Source: Candidatus Hydrogenedentota bacterium
GTDB taxonomy: Bacteria > Hydrogenedentota > Hydrogenedentia > Hydrogenedentales > CAITNO01
Direction: 5' to 3'
DNA: 53,159 bases
NCBI GenBank assembly: GCA_029776995.1
Contig: JAKOTZ010000246.1
Coordinates: 1-53,159 of the forward strand
The position numbers and the translations under genes were made by a program. This document shows positions 28,403 to 37,499 of the stretch, piece by piece (position 1 is the stretch's first letter; the number at the start of each line of letters is the position of its first letter). A model generated the notes under the pieces. It was not told the origin of the DNA and did not search any database. It was given only the letters and a program-made list of their open reading frames with translations.

Positions 28403-28825
28403 TTATTTCTTAGGCTTCTTCACGCCATATTTCGAACGGCTGACCCACCGTCCCACATGAACCTTCTTACCACCCTGGTCTTTCACGGATGCCGTGCCGC
28501 CACAGTCGCCCTGCGCGTCGAGCACGCCACAGATCAGGTGATACCGCACGCCGGGAAGGTCCTTAACGCGGCCGCCGCGGATCAGTACCTGCGAGTGTTC
28601 CTGGAGATTGTGTCCAACACCTGGAATATATACTGTAACTTCCATTCCGTTCTTAAGCCGTACACGGGCCACTTTCCGCAGCGCCGAATTCGGTTTTTTG
28701 GGCGTCATGGTGTAGACACGCGTACAGGTGCCGGAGGCCTGCGGGCACGCCTTCAGGGCCGGCGATTTGGTCTTGGACACCACTTTTTTCCGGCAACCCC
28801 GGATCAACTGGTTGATCGTGGGCAA
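28403..28825 (-). CDS. rpsL: 30S ribosomal protein S12 with a C-terminal-region insertion (uS12)
   Basis: 140 residues, against about 124 in E. coli. [16 protein letters not shown], the decoding loop [20 protein letters not shown] and GEGHN-like [20 protein letters not shown] are conserved. Between GVRYH (92-96) and [10 protein letters not shown] (130-139) there are about 16 extra residues, including [13 protein letters not shown]. The start is a TTG with AGGAG 8 bases upstream; no in-frame ATG is available. S12 controls decoding accuracy. It is the first gene of the cluster, behind a strong promoter. Confidence 0.97.
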   Translation of the reverse strand: MPTINQLIRGCRKKVVSKTKSPALKACPQASGTCTRVYTMTPKKPNSALRKVARVRLKNGMEVTVYIPGVGHNLQEHSQVLIRGGRVKDLPGVRYHLICGVLDAQGDCGGTASVKDQGGKKVHVGRWVSRSKYGVKKPKK

Positions 28826-28946
28826 AACACCATCTCCTCGTCGTTGGTATCAGATCATTACAGATTCCACGGCAACGGCATTACATCCAGAATACCGATC
28901 CCTTACCGGGCGGTAACTTTACCAGATCCGTGGCAAGTGGACCGTT

Positions 28947-28975
28947 ATTATAGCAAATTCATCACCGGATTTCAA
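28947..28975 (-). promoter_or_regulatory. Strong sigma-70-type promoter of the ribosomal cluster
   Basis: On the minus strand, TTGAAA and TATAAT are separated by exactly 17 bases. Transcription would start near 28940 and give a leader of about 115 bases before rpsL. An A/T palindrome (TTTTTTCGAAAAAA, 28989-29002) lies upstream of the -35 box in the place of a UP element. Confidence 0.75.
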
Positions 28976-28988
28976 GCGACAACCAAAC

Positions 28989-29002
28989 TTTTTTCGAAAA
29001 AA
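28989..29002. promoter_or_regulatory. A/T-rich palindrome, UP-element-like
   Basis: TTTTTTCGAAAAAA is a perfect 14-base palindrome 14 bases upstream of the rpsL -35 box (about -49 to -62). Such A/T tracts bind the alpha-CTD of RNA polymerase at ribosomal promoters. It could also be the end of the thioesterase transcript, but it is too weak a hairpin for that alone. Confidence 0.4.
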
Positions 29003-29091
29003 CTCGGGGTAATTTCAATATAATGAATAAAATCTTCAGATCAGACGGCTACGCGAAAAATATCCAGCAGTCCGGTTCCAGTCCGCCTTCT

Positions 29092-29541
29092 TCATACTTT
29101 TTCGTTACCGTTCCGTCGTGAAGCCACGATGTCCGCGACAGTTTCAGGGCGGCGGGTAACCAGTCCCTGCATGGTAGCGGCCAATCCGCCATCCTCGCGG
29201 GTAATTTCTATATCAAACCAGGATAGTCTTCCCGACGCGTAGCGTTCACGACATACAGCCTTCAGGACACTGCCCATCGGCACAGCCGCATGAAAATGCA
29301 CAGATCCTTCAACAGCTACAGCAACCTGTCCCCCCGCATTGGAAGCCACGGCCAGCGCGAAATCCCCCAAAGCAAACAGCACGGCGCCGTGGGCAACGCC
29401 GACGCCGTTTCGGTGGCGTTCGTCAACGGGCATGCGGATGATTGCCAGACCCGGCTCCGCGCGTTCCACGGTCATTCCGAAATAAGCGGCGGGGGCATCT
29501 CCTTCAAAATATTGTTGCAAAACTGAATCCATCCTGGTCAC
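29092..29541 (-). CDS. PaaI-like hotdog-fold thioesterase
   Basis: 149 residues. NGVGVAHGAVLFALGDFALA is the PaaI-type hotdog helix with the HG..F...D active-site pattern, and AVEGSVHFHAAVPMGSVLKA follows. Members hydrolyse acyl-CoA thioesters in the cytoplasm; the substrate is unknown. It stands alone, with 178 bases before it and the ribosomal promoter region after it. Methionine at position 4 is an alternative start. Confidence 0.83.
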   Translation of the reverse strand: MTRMDSVLQQYFEGDAPAAYFGMTVERAEPGLAIIRMPVDERHRNGVGVAHGAVLFALGDFALAVASNAGGQVAVAVEGSVHFHAAVPMGSVLKAVCRERYASGRLSWFDIEITREDGGLAATMQGLVTRRPETVADIVASRRNGNEKV

Positions 29542-29719
29542 TCCAATCTGCTGTATATGTAAACCGCAGTTCAGTCGGCCATGCCGAGTGAGCTATTACC
29601 CCGGGAAAAAGTCCAACAGGAGATTTTACACCTAAACCACCAGTTTCAGGGCATGCGGGATGCCAATAAACTACCCGGTCTCCGCGGCGACTCATCGCAA
29701 AACCGAAAAACTTGAGCGT

Positions 29720-30604
29720 TCAGAACAGCGGGATCCGCGGAAGCCCCTGAACCATGTTGGCGAGGTCCTGCATGACTTCCAGCCGATTTTCCGGCGCAAT
29801 CGGATAACGGGTCTGGTTCAGTACCTCCCAGATCTCTTCATCACCCAGGGCTGTATCATCCAGCATGGGCCGCTCGAGATCATCGTCAACAACGCTTTTT
29901 GCAAGCCGGACAATCGCCGCCATTTCCGGATTTCGGCAACTCCGGAGACCCATTCCATCTTCCCGATATTGCGAGCCAACGGCATCCACCAGCCCCTGGG
30001 GAAGATTCCAATGGTCCGTCAGCGCCCGCGCCACAGCCGCGTGCGAATATCCGAAACGCTCGCGCTCCGCGGCAACCAACCTTGCGGGCGTTTTGCTGTG
30101 TTCCTGGTACATGCCGGCATACTGGCCTTCCCAGACTGTCAGCAACAGCATTTTGCCTATGTCGCTCAACAGTCCGGCCACGAACGCCCCATCCTGGAAG
30201 CCGGGGTCAACAATATTACCCACACGCCGGGCCACCGCGCCGACAGCCAGCGCATGATTCCAGATATCAGAAGCCGTCCTGATCTCCGTTTCCGGCGCAC
30301 CCACCGCATCAAACAGGGCGATACCCATGGCGATATCCCGTATTTCCCGCAGTCCCAACACTACAACCGCAAGCTTGATGGTGCTGACCTGGCGTTTCAT
30401 GCCGAAATAGGCGGAATTGCTGACCCGAAGCACTTTCGCGCACAGCGCGGGGTCCTGCTCCAGCGCTTCGGCCACTTCGGAAAGAGAAATACCATGCCGC
30501 TGAACTGTTTCCAGCACCCCGGCGACCGATTTAGGCATCGACGGAATCTCCGGCAAAGTTTCAAAAAGCCGCGCAATTGCCGCCGATTCTGTTTCTCTGC
30601 TCAT
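29720..30604 (-). CDS. HDOD-domain signalling protein
   Basis: 294 residues. LPEIPSMPKSVAGVLETVQR, the EQDPALCAKVLRVSNSAYFG motif, the HALAVGAVARRVG helix and GLLSDIGKMLL are typical of HDOD domains, a relative of HD phosphohydrolases that has lost most metal ligands. HDOD proteins act as signalling scaffolds in stress, motility and nucleotide signalling. There is no other domain. AGGG lies 7 bases before the ATG. It is 18 bases after the universal stress protein gene and ends a five-gene run. Confidence 0.85.
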   Translation of the reverse strand: MSRETESAAIARLFETLPEIPSMPKSVAGVLETVQRHGISLSEVAEALEQDPALCAKVLRVSNSAYFGMKRQVSTIKLAVVVLGLREIRDIAMGIALFDAVGAPETEIRTASDIWNHALAVGAVARRVGNIVDPGFQDGAFVAGLLSDIGKMLLLTVWEGQYAGMYQEHSKTPARLVAAERERFGYSHAAVARALTDHWNLPQGLVDAVGSQYREDGMGLRSCRNPEMAAIVRLAKSVVDDDLERPMLDDTALGDEEIWEVLNQTRYPIAPENRLEVMQDLANMVQGLPRIPLF

Positions 30605-30622
30605 GGCACTACCCTGTTTCTT

Positions 30623-31459
30623 CTATCTTACCAAAAGTAGCGAGGTTTGCACATGTTCGAGCACATAAAACGTTGTGCTGCCCAACATCAGCTCCCGAAG
30701 TCTGCCGTGGCCGAACGCGCCCATAACCACGACGGAAACGCCATAATCACGGGATGTTTTCACAATCTGTTCGGCGGGATCACCCTGCAGCTGGATAAAA
30801 TCGGCCTGTATTCCATGGTCACCGACATATCCCTCCGCTTCTTCCGCCACAATCCGTGAGGCACGGCCCACGGTAAGCACGATAATGTGCCGTTTCCACT
30901 GCTGTACCAGGGAAACAGCCGTTTTTAACGCTTTCCGGGCAGGAATACTGGCATCAAAAGCAACCAGCATCGGCGCGTCATCATCAAAGTGGACCGTGTC
31001 ACCCGTGACCATCACCGGCGTCGACGCGTGGCGCGTGACGGACGCGGTAACAGATCCCAGATTCCCCTCTACCCATTTCCTGTTTTCACCTGTCCGTCCC
31101 AGTACCACCAGATCGCACAGGGCGGCTTCTTCACAGATACAGCGCCCAACAACACCGGTAACCAGGCGGGTATCACAGGGCACACCTTCCTTCTCAGCCG
31201 CTTTCCGCGCCATATCCAGCGCCAACTCACCGCGCTGATTCAACAGGCGGGCCAGATCCGGATATACAACCGGAACCGCCAGCCCGGAGCCTGCCAGCGC
31301 GGTCAGGTCCTTAAAAAAAGGGGCCTCCAGCAACTTTACATCAATTACATGAAGAAAGCGTATCGACGCGCTCAGAGAACAGGCGAGGGCAACGGCCGTT
31401 TCGACCACCTTTACAGACTGGTCACTGCCATCCGTTGGGACCAGCAAACGTTTGATCAT
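30623..31459 (-). CDS. Tandem universal stress protein (UspA x2)
   Basis: 278 residues with two Usp domains. The first starts KRLLVPTDGSDQSVKVVETA and has the ATP-loop GRTGENRKWVEGNLGSV; the second starts PMLVAFDASIPARKALKTAV and has GAFGHGRLRELMLGSTT. Both loops keep the G-x2-G-x9-G(S/T) pattern of the ATP-binding class. Usp proteins bind ATP in the cytoplasm and help survival under stress. It is 12 bases after hisH and 18 before the HDOD gene. Confidence 0.88.
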   Translation of the reverse strand: MIKRLLVPTDGSDQSVKVVETAVALACSLSASIRFLHVIDVKLLEAPFFKDLTALAGSGLAVPVVYPDLARLLNQRGELALDMARKAAEKEGVPCDTRLVTGVVGRCICEEAALCDLVVLGRTGENRKWVEGNLGSVTASVTRHASTPVMVTGDTVHFDDDAPMLVAFDASIPARKALKTAVSLVQQWKRHIIVLTVGRASRIVAEEAEGYVGDHGIQADFIQLQGDPAEQIVKTSRDYGVSVVVMGAFGHGRLRELMLGSTTFYVLEHVQTSLLLVR

Positions 31460-31471
31460 TCCCTATTCCCG

Positions 31472-32095
31472 TCAATCCCGGGTCAGGCGGGCAAAACGCT
31501 CCAGTATAGCCAGACCATCCGACTGGCTTTTTTCCGGATGGAACTGAACGGCAAATATATTATCCCGCCCTACCATCGCCGGAAAGGTCACCCCGTATTC
31601 ACACTCTGCCAGCACATCTTCAGCGCGCGCGGGCACCGCGTAATAACTGTGCACGAAGTAAACGTATGGGCTTTCTCCGCCGGGAAGCAAAGGATTTCGC
31701 CGACCGGCCACGGGAGTGATCCGGTTCCACCCCATATGGGGAACCTTGAGTCCGGTCTGCTCTTTGGGCGCGAATCGGACTACTTTTCCCGGGAGTATGC
31801 CCAGCCCGGGACAGCCAGGCGATTCCTCGCTTTCATCAAACAGCAGCTGCAATCCCAGGCAGACCCCCAAAAAAGGGCGCCCCGCCGCCGCGGTTTCCCG
31901 CACCACCGTCACGAGCCCCCATTCCTCCAGGCCGCGGTACCCGTCACCGAACGCACCGACACCCGGAAGAATCAGGCCGGACGCTTTGGCAATGGCCTCG
32001 GGTTCTGACGTAATCTCAACTGTATATCCCAGACGTTCTAGGGCCTTGCGGACGCTTCCGAGGTTCCCCATCCCGTAGTCAATAATCGCAATCAT
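31472..32095 (-). CDS. hisH: Imidazole glycerol phosphate synthase, glutaminase subunit
   Basis: 207 residues. It releases ammonia from glutamine for HisF in histidine synthesis. IIDYGMGNLGSVRKALERLG, the nucleophile in FLGVCLGLQLLFDESEESPG and the His-Glu pair in AVQFHPEKSQSDGL form the class I amidotransferase triad. The start overlaps hisB by 4 bases. HisF, the required partner, is not in the window. Confidence 0.95.
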   Translation of the reverse strand: MIAIIDYGMGNLGSVRKALERLGYTVEITSEPEAIAKASGLILPGVGAFGDGYRGLEEWGLVTVVRETAAAGRPFLGVCLGLQLLFDESEESPGCPGLGILPGKVVRFAPKEQTGLKVPHMGWNRITPVAGRRNPLLPGGESPYVYFVHSYYAVPARAEDVLAECEYGVTFPAMVGRDNIFAVQFHPEKSQSDGLAILERFARLTRD

Positions 32096-32685
32096 GTTTC
32101 AAGCATGCCTTTGGTCGACGGTATCGAATCAGCTCTTCGCGGATCCGGTTCAACTGCCTCGCGGAGCGCGCGGGCAGCCGCTTTGAACAGCGCCTCTACG
32201 CAGTGATGCTGGTTTTTTCCGCTCCGGAGCATCAGGTGCAGGGTACAGCGCGCGTTCGCGGTAAAAGCCCTGAAAAACTCCTCGGTCAGTTCCACATCGT
32301 ATTCGCCCAGGCGCACCGGGAGCAGCGCCGCGTTAAAGGTCAGCCAGGGTCTTCCGCTTAGGTCGACCACGGCTTCGGCCAGCGCCTCATCCATGGGAGA
32401 AACCGCATGGCCGTAACGCCGGATGCCGCGCGGTTCCCCCAAAGCCTGGTTAAACGCTTTTCCTAGGCAGATGCCCACGTCTTCGACTGTGTGATGCGGA
32501 TCCACTGCCAGGTCACCCTTTGCATCCACCGTAAGATCAAACAGGCCATGGCGGGCGAGCTGATCCAGCATATGGTCAAAAAAGCCGATTCCCGTGTTCA
32601 GCCGGGATATTCCTGAACCGTCCAGGTTCACGGTTACGCGCACGCTGGTTTCACCGGTTACGCGCTCTACGGTCTGTTCTCGCAT
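32092..32685 (-). CDS. hisB: Imidazoleglycerol-phosphate dehydratase
   Basis: 197 residues, the single-domain form without the E. coli phosphatase domain. It catalyses the dehydration of imidazole glycerol phosphate in histidine synthesis, using Mn. The metal motifs are GIGFFDHMLDQLARHG, DPHHTVEDVGICLG and the second HHCVEALFKAAARALREAV. It is 21 bases after the metallophosphoesterase gene. Confidence 0.96.
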   Translation of the reverse strand: MREQTVERVTGETSVRVTVNLDGSGISRLNTGIGFFDHMLDQLARHGLFDLTVDAKGDLAVDPHHTVEDVGICLGKAFNQALGEPRGIRRYGHAVSPMDEALAEAVVDLSGRPWLTFNAALLPVRLGEYDVELTEEFFRAFTANARCTLHLMLRSGKNQHHCVEALFKAAARALREAVEPDPRRADSIPSTKGMLET

Positions 32686-32706
32686 ATCCTGTCGCTCCAG
32701 GCGGAA

Positions 32707-33432
32707 TTACCGCCCCACAAGAAGACGTTCCGCCAGGAATTTCGGCAGGCCGGCTTCAATCACTTTGGACGAAGCCTTCTCCACCGGGTACTCCAGGCGG
32801 ACCTGTTCAAATGTCCGCGTCTCGGTATCAATAATTCCGAACGCCGCCCGGGGGTCTTCATCCCGGGGCTGCCCCACCGACCCGGGATTAATAAAAAATA
32901 TTTCCCCTTCTCGGATGGGGAAAATGCCGTTCCCGTCGCATCGGTATGATCCGTCCGGCGCATGGATGGCCGGGCAATGGGTGTGCCCGACAAAACACAG
33001 GGAACAGTTCTGTTCCTCCATGAAGCCCAGGTGGGGCAGAATGTCTTCCCAGGAAAACAGGTAGGCGTTGTGATTTTTCGGCGCGCCGTGAACCGCCACA
33101 AAATCCCCAAAATTGAGGGCATCCGGCAGGTTCTTCAGCCACTCGAGCGCGCTTTCACTGAGTTTTTCCCGCGTCCAGAGCGCCGCGCGCAGTGCCACCG
33201 GGTTAAATCCCCAGGGTTCCTCCAAACCACAGGCCACGGCATCATGGTTGCCGAGAATGGTCAGAATTTCCCGTTCCGCAAGAAATTCCACGCATTCGTT
33301 GGGCGCGGCGTTATAGCCCACCACATCCCCAAGGCAAAAGATTTCATCGACGCCTATGGACTGGATTTTCCGGTACACGGTCTCCAGCGCGTCAATGTTC
33401 GCGTGAATATCCGATATTACGGCGTAACGCAC
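32707..33432 (-). CDS. Calcineurin-like metallophosphoesterase
   Basis: About 241 residues from the GTG at 33432; the longer frame to 33522 adds an unrelated-looking leader. The two-metal site is complete: RYAVISDIHANIDALE (D-x-H), FCLGDVVGYNAAPNE (GD), ILGNHDAV (GNHD), FVAVHGAP and FVGHTHCPAI. Members of this group hydrolyse phosphomonoesters, diesters or dinucleoside polyphosphates; the substrate is not evident. It heads the run with hisB, hisH, usp and HDOD genes. Confidence 0.85.
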   Translation of the reverse strand: MRYAVISDIHANIDALETVYRKIQSIGVDEIFCLGDVVGYNAAPNECVEFLAEREILTILGNHDAVACGLEEPWGFNPVALRAALWTREKLSESALEWLKNLPDALNFGDFVAVHGAPKNHNAYLFSWEDILPHLGFMEEQNCSLCFVGHTHCPAIHAPDGSYRCDGNGIFPIREGEIFFINPGSVGQPRDEDPRAAFGIIDTETRTFEQVRLEYPVEKASSKVIEAGLPKFLAERLLVGR

Positions 33433-33556
33433 GTCAGTACAATCTCCCCGCCTGCTGGAGACGGTCTTTGTCCCAATGCTGTTCTGCCAAACCTGCTGCC
33501 CGTCCCATAAGGTGCCGCGCACCCATACATCACGGGGAGCCCTTCATCAGGACAAT

Positions 33557-33585
33557 ATTGTGCACACTAATGCATCGCTGTTCAA
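33557..33585 (-). promoter_or_regulatory. Candidate promoter of the metallophosphoesterase-his-usp-HDOD run
   Basis: On the minus strand TTGAAC and CACAAT lie 17 bases apart, with the start predicted near 33550 and a leader of about 117 bases. The -10 box matches only four of six positions. Confidence 0.35.
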
Positions 33586-33659
33586 ACGGCCAGACGACCA
33601 AAAATAGCATTCCGTTCCGGGCGACCCACCGCAATCAGGCAAACAAAACTGACCCTGGC

Positions 33660-36600
33660 TCACAGTTCGTCCGGATAGATGTCTGGAACCACCTGAACCG
33701 GGGTGCTCACGGTAAAGTTGACAGTTTTTACCTGGTCCGCCGGATTCGTTGCAGTGGGATCCCGCAGGGTAAATCCAGGGAAAATCATTCGGACTAGAAA
33801 CGCCCGCCAGCCCTGGCCGATTCCGGGGACGTCGACCTCCGCCTCGTACACGTGTTCCGGTTCTTCCGAACAGTCACAGGGATCCAAATCCAGATCCAGG
33901 CAGTTCTGCTCGCATGGGGAATATAACCGTGTCCGCGTCCATGCGGCGCCGAGCACCTGCAGCCGGAAGTCACGGTATTCGGGGTTAAACGCCTGCCACA
34001 ACTGCACGCGGATCGGCTGAACCTCCGTCCGCATGGTTATTCGAACCTTGTTCTCAGACGGAACGGGCGTAATCTGCCAGGTGTAACCGGGAAGGCGCAC
34101 GTCATCTGCCGTGGATCGGTTCCGGTTCAACAGCTGCGCGTAATAAAACGCAAAAATCGAATCGAGCGTGTCGCTGTCCACATCCGTTCCGCTCCCCGTT
34201 AAGCCGTGATCCGTATTGGGGGCGTAGTACAGGTAATTTTCACCGGGTAGCTGATTCCAGTAAAACCGCGACGAATCCGGCAGGAAGAACTGGTCGCCGG
34301 TAGAATTGGCAATCAGTTTGGGCATGGTCAGCCGGCTGGCATACGTAATCGGGTCTACGATTTTCAGCAGAGAGGCGCTTTCCGGAGTGCCAAAACGCTG
34401 GAATACATTCATCTCCACGTAATCCCGAATGGCAGTTGAGTAGCCGCCAAAGATTTTGTACTGGGTGTAATCCGCCGGCGCGTACCCGCTGTACGCCCGA
34501 CGGTGATGCACCATCTGCTGCTCCATATTCAGCACATCAATGACGATGGGCACGGCGGCCACCACGCGGCTGTCAGCCGCGGCGGTAAGCCATGTGGTCC
34601 ATCCGCGTTTGGACGCGCCCACCACTACGAAACCGTCAATGTTAACCGGACTGATCGGCCGCGTCGATGTGTATTCCTGAATGACATCCATGGCCCGCAC
34701 GGCAGCCCGGGTCATCGGAAGCAGTACCGGCCATGTTTTATCAGGCGCATCGTTTTCGTAAGCGGTCAGGTATTTGTCATAACTGTACGCAATAATCGCA
34801 TCTTCAGAGCGGGTTCGCGTCTCGTCTTTAAACTGCAGCGGTTGGTTGGGCACGGCCTGCAGCAGGGCAACAACGCTGTTGGTCAGGCGCGCCGCGTAAG
34901 CGATCACGCTGTCCGCGGAAGAAGGCATCGTTCCCGTGGACCCGCCCGAGATTACCAGCATGGCCGTATTGGCAATTCTGGAAGCATCCACGGGCTCCAC
35001 AACCGTCAGGTAATGGCGCCACACCGGCTGGTACACCTCCGACGCGCCGCGCCAGGTGCCGGAAGTCATTTCGAATATCCTAGCATTCACCCCAAGGCTG
35101 CTCAGGAACAGGCTGTTTCGAAGCCTGTACGAAAACGACGGGTCGCAGCTGTGCACGTACTCATCCAGCACTTCCTCCTCCGGAATATTCAGAGGAGTCT
35201 CCGCCACTGCCGTAACCGACAGTGAATTCGTCTCCAGCAGATTAACGTTGGCCGCCAGGACAATCACTTCCCGGCCGCAGTCCTCGCTGTCGTCCTTAGC
35301 CGTGTTCAGCAGCACCTGGACGGTATCATTCTTCCCGTCGTTGTCCGTGTCTGTAACCACATAGTTCGGATCTTCGAGATCCGGATTGAACAGGCTGACA
35401 CCGGGCAGCCCCGCGATATACACTTTTACCGCCATGGAATTGCCGTCGTCATCCACATTCCAAGACGCTGTGTTGAAAGTTAAGGTAAGCGACGACGTCA
35501 GGGGGCTCAACTGAAACACAAGAGCTCTTGTAGACATGGGCGGAATGTTGTTCAGCAAGGGATAGGTAACGCCGGATACATCCACACTGTCCGTGGCAGA
35601 CTGGAACGGCACTTTGATGAGGGCGTCCGGGTCAAACCGGTCTTCATTCAGGGTATAAGGCGCCCGAACCTCATCGCTGTCCCGCACCGCCGCCGCTTCC
35701 GTGTTTTCGTAGGCCCGATCAAAGGCAAACTGCTGGTAATACTCCCCAAACTTGTGGTCAAGCACCTCATTCAGGACCGTGTATGCCACACCGAGCGCTT
35801 CCGGGTAGAGCAACTCCCTGCCCTCTGACTCCACCTCGTCGAAGGCTTCCCGCAATCCGATCAACATGCCTCCGATCACCACGTACGGGTCAGGAAAACG
35901 GTCCGGATCATTCTGGAAATAAAACAGCAGTTCCTGCCCGGCCTGGGCGTAATCTCTGATGCTGGCGCTGTAGGGCATGAAAATCGGCTGGGACAACCGC
36001 AAAAACTGGCCATCCTCATAAGACCGAGCCCTGGATATCTCCTCGGTATCCTCGCCGATCCACGCGGCACTGGCGCGCCGGAACCCTTCAAGAAAATGAA
36101 TGGGCTTCACTTGTCCGTCCGCGGTTCGGTCTGCCGGAACAGGCAACCCCAGCGCCTGGCTGCCGGTGGTGACGATATTGGGATAGTTATGCCCGCTGTA
36201 CACCCCCTCGAACAGCGCTTCGGCGATCGCATTCGGCGACCGTATGAACCTCAGAAAATCAGATTGGGACGGATCATCCGCGTACCGCGCGGCATTTCCC
36301 TGCGCAATAGACAGCAATGCGGCCGGATCGATAACGATATGGCCGAAGAAGTTATCGTAATACACCGTTCCGGAAAAGGATTCATACCCTGGCGGATAGA
36401 CCCCGCGCATGTTGTAAGCCAGCATGCTGTAACAGTCTTCCAAAACAGTCAGCAGCGGCCGGCGAATCCCCACCGCAGCCAGCGAATCGCTCAGGGTCTG
36501 CGCCGTTGCCATGATCTCCAGGGCAGTTGCGGTCAGTTCAGATTCAGAAAAATTTCTCAGGCCAAAAGATGCCGGATTGGATACGCTTCCGAGCCGCAGG

Positions 36601-37499
36601 GCGGTCAACTGCTGCAACAGCGCCAGGCTGCTGTTGACCTTCCACCAGGTAGCCCATCGGCCGCCAACATACTCCTTGTTGTCCGACTCATCGATATAGT
36701 CCCGGCTTACCAGAGTCCGACTCTCCGGGCGATATACCACGCAGAAATCAGCCCGCGCGGGCATGCGAAGCACTTCCGCCACGGCCATGCCTTCGGCCAC
36801 CCGGGCCGGAATCGGCAGAATCCGCTGGTCTGCCAAGCGGGCCAATACCACTACCTGACCCAGGTCGCCCGCTCCGGTTGGAACGCTTCCCTCAATCAGG
36901 GGAATTCGCAACACCGCGGGACGGGGCGCGCCGTTCAGGATATCCTGGAACAACTCCGGCACTTCATTATTGTGCGAAATGGTATACGTACTGGACGCAT
37001 AACTGGCCAATTCGCCATTGGGAAGCGGAATTGGCGAAGCCGCCTGGGAAATGCCGACCACCAGCTCATTTTTGACCGCCCCGGGCGGCACGGTGAGGGA
37101 GACGCCCAGCGCGGAAACTGTACCACCTTCCGTACCCACGGAATTGAATGAGGTCGGATCTGTCACGCGGATCAGGGATTCCGCCCGGCGGGTAAGATTG
37201 CCCCGGGCTGTCGTGATGGTCAGTGAAACGGTATACACGCCCGGCGTGGTATAAACCTTCACCGGATTGACCATAGTGCTGCCCGTGCCGTCCCCGAAAT
37301 CCCAGGACCAAGCGCGGATGGTGTAGCCGCCCGGCTGGGAGCGATCATAAAACTGCACCTGCAACGGCACAGTGCCATCAGTAACAGATGCCACAAAATC
37401 CAGAATGGGATCCGCCGGCGTAGGAGGTTCCTTGCACCCATGCAGGAGTGCTGCCAATGCCAGTCCGATTGCGATAAAGGCTGTCCACTGCCTGACCAT
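33660..37499 (-). CDS. Giant PKD / PhoPQ-activated-pathogenicity-related (PqaA) lipoprotein
   Basis: About 1279 residues from the ATG at 37499. The lipobox ALLHGC puts lipidated Cys at 22. A PKD domain follows (WSWDFGDGTGS near 64-74), then a ZU5-like segment (GGTVSALGVSLTVPPGA). A long unassigned middle contains a DxDxDG calcium-like loop (DTDNDGKNDTV, near 717). The C-terminal 480 residues belong to the PqaA family (PF10142) and keep an alpha/beta hydrolase triad: Ser963 in GASKRGW, Asp1069 in NSTGDQFF and His1098 in NTDHGL. The C-terminus has a Cys-rich stretch (CEQNCLDLDLDPCDC). It is probably a surface esterase-like protein; the substrate is unknown. An ATG at 37556 with GAGG is an alternative start. 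Confidence 0.8.
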   Translation of the reverse strand: MVRQWTAFIAIGLALAALLHGCKEPPTPADPILDFVASVTDGTVPLQVQFYDRSQPGGYTIRAWSWDFGDGTGSTMVNPVKVYTTPGVYTVSLTITTARGNLTRRAESLIRVTDPTSFNSVGTEGGTVSALGVSLTVPPGAVKNELVVGISQAASPIPLPNGELASYASSTYTISHNNEVPELFQDILNGAPRPAVLRIPLIEGSVPTGAGDLGQVVVLARLADQRILPIPARVAEGMAVAEVLRMPARADFCVVYRPESRTLVSRDYIDESDNKEYVGGRWATWWKVNSSLALLQQLTALRLGSVSNPASFGLRNFSESELTATALEIMATAQTLSDSLAAVGIRRPLLTVLEDCYSMLAYNMRGVYPPGYESFSGTVYYDNFFGHIVIDPAALLSIAQGNAARYADDPSQSDFLRFIRSPNAIAEALFEGVYSGHNYPNIVTTGSQALGLPVPADRTADGQVKPIHFLEGFRRASAAWIGEDTEEISRARSYEDGQFLRLSQPIFMPYSASIRDYAQAGQELLFYFQNDPDRFPDPYVVIGGMLIGLREAFDEVESEGRELLYPEALGVAYTVLNEVLDHKFGEYYQQFAFDRAYENTEAAAVRDSDEVRAPYTLNEDRFDPDALIKVPFQSATDSVDVSGVTYPLLNNIPPMSTRALVFQLSPLTSSLTLTFNTASWNVDDDGNSMAVKVYIAGLPGVSLFNPDLEDPNYVVTDTDNDGKNDTVQVLLNTAKDDSEDCGREVIVLAANVNLLETNSLSVTAVAETPLNIPEEEVLDEYVHSCDPSFSYRLRNSLFLSSLGVNARIFEMTSGTWRGASEVYQPVWRHYLTVVEPVDASRIANTAMLVISGGSTGTMPSSADSVIAYAARLTNSVVALLQAVPNQPLQFKDETRTRSEDAIIAYSYDKYLTAYENDAPDKTWPVLLPMTRAAVRAMDVIQEYTSTRPISPVNIDGFVVVGASKRGWTTWLTAAADSRVVAAVPIVIDVLNMEQQMVHHRRAYSGYAPADYTQYKIFGGYSTAIRDYVEMNVFQRFGTPESASLLKIVDPITYASRLTMPKLIANSTGDQFFLPDSSRFYWNQLPGENYLYYAPNTDHGLTGSGTDVDSDTLDSIFAFYYAQLLNRNRSTADDVRLPGYTWQITPVPSENKVRITMRTEVQPIRVQLWQAFNPEYRDFRLQVLGAAWTRTRLYSPCEQNCLDLDLDPCDCSEEPEHVYEAEVDVPGIGQGWRAFLVRMIFPGFTLRDPTATNPADQVKTVNFTVSTPVQVVPDIYPDEL

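Noticed and set aside
36096-37151. 351-codon open frame on the plus strand opposite the PqaA gene
   Set aside because: The minus frame holds the PKD and ZU5-like domains here; the plus frame is a shadow.
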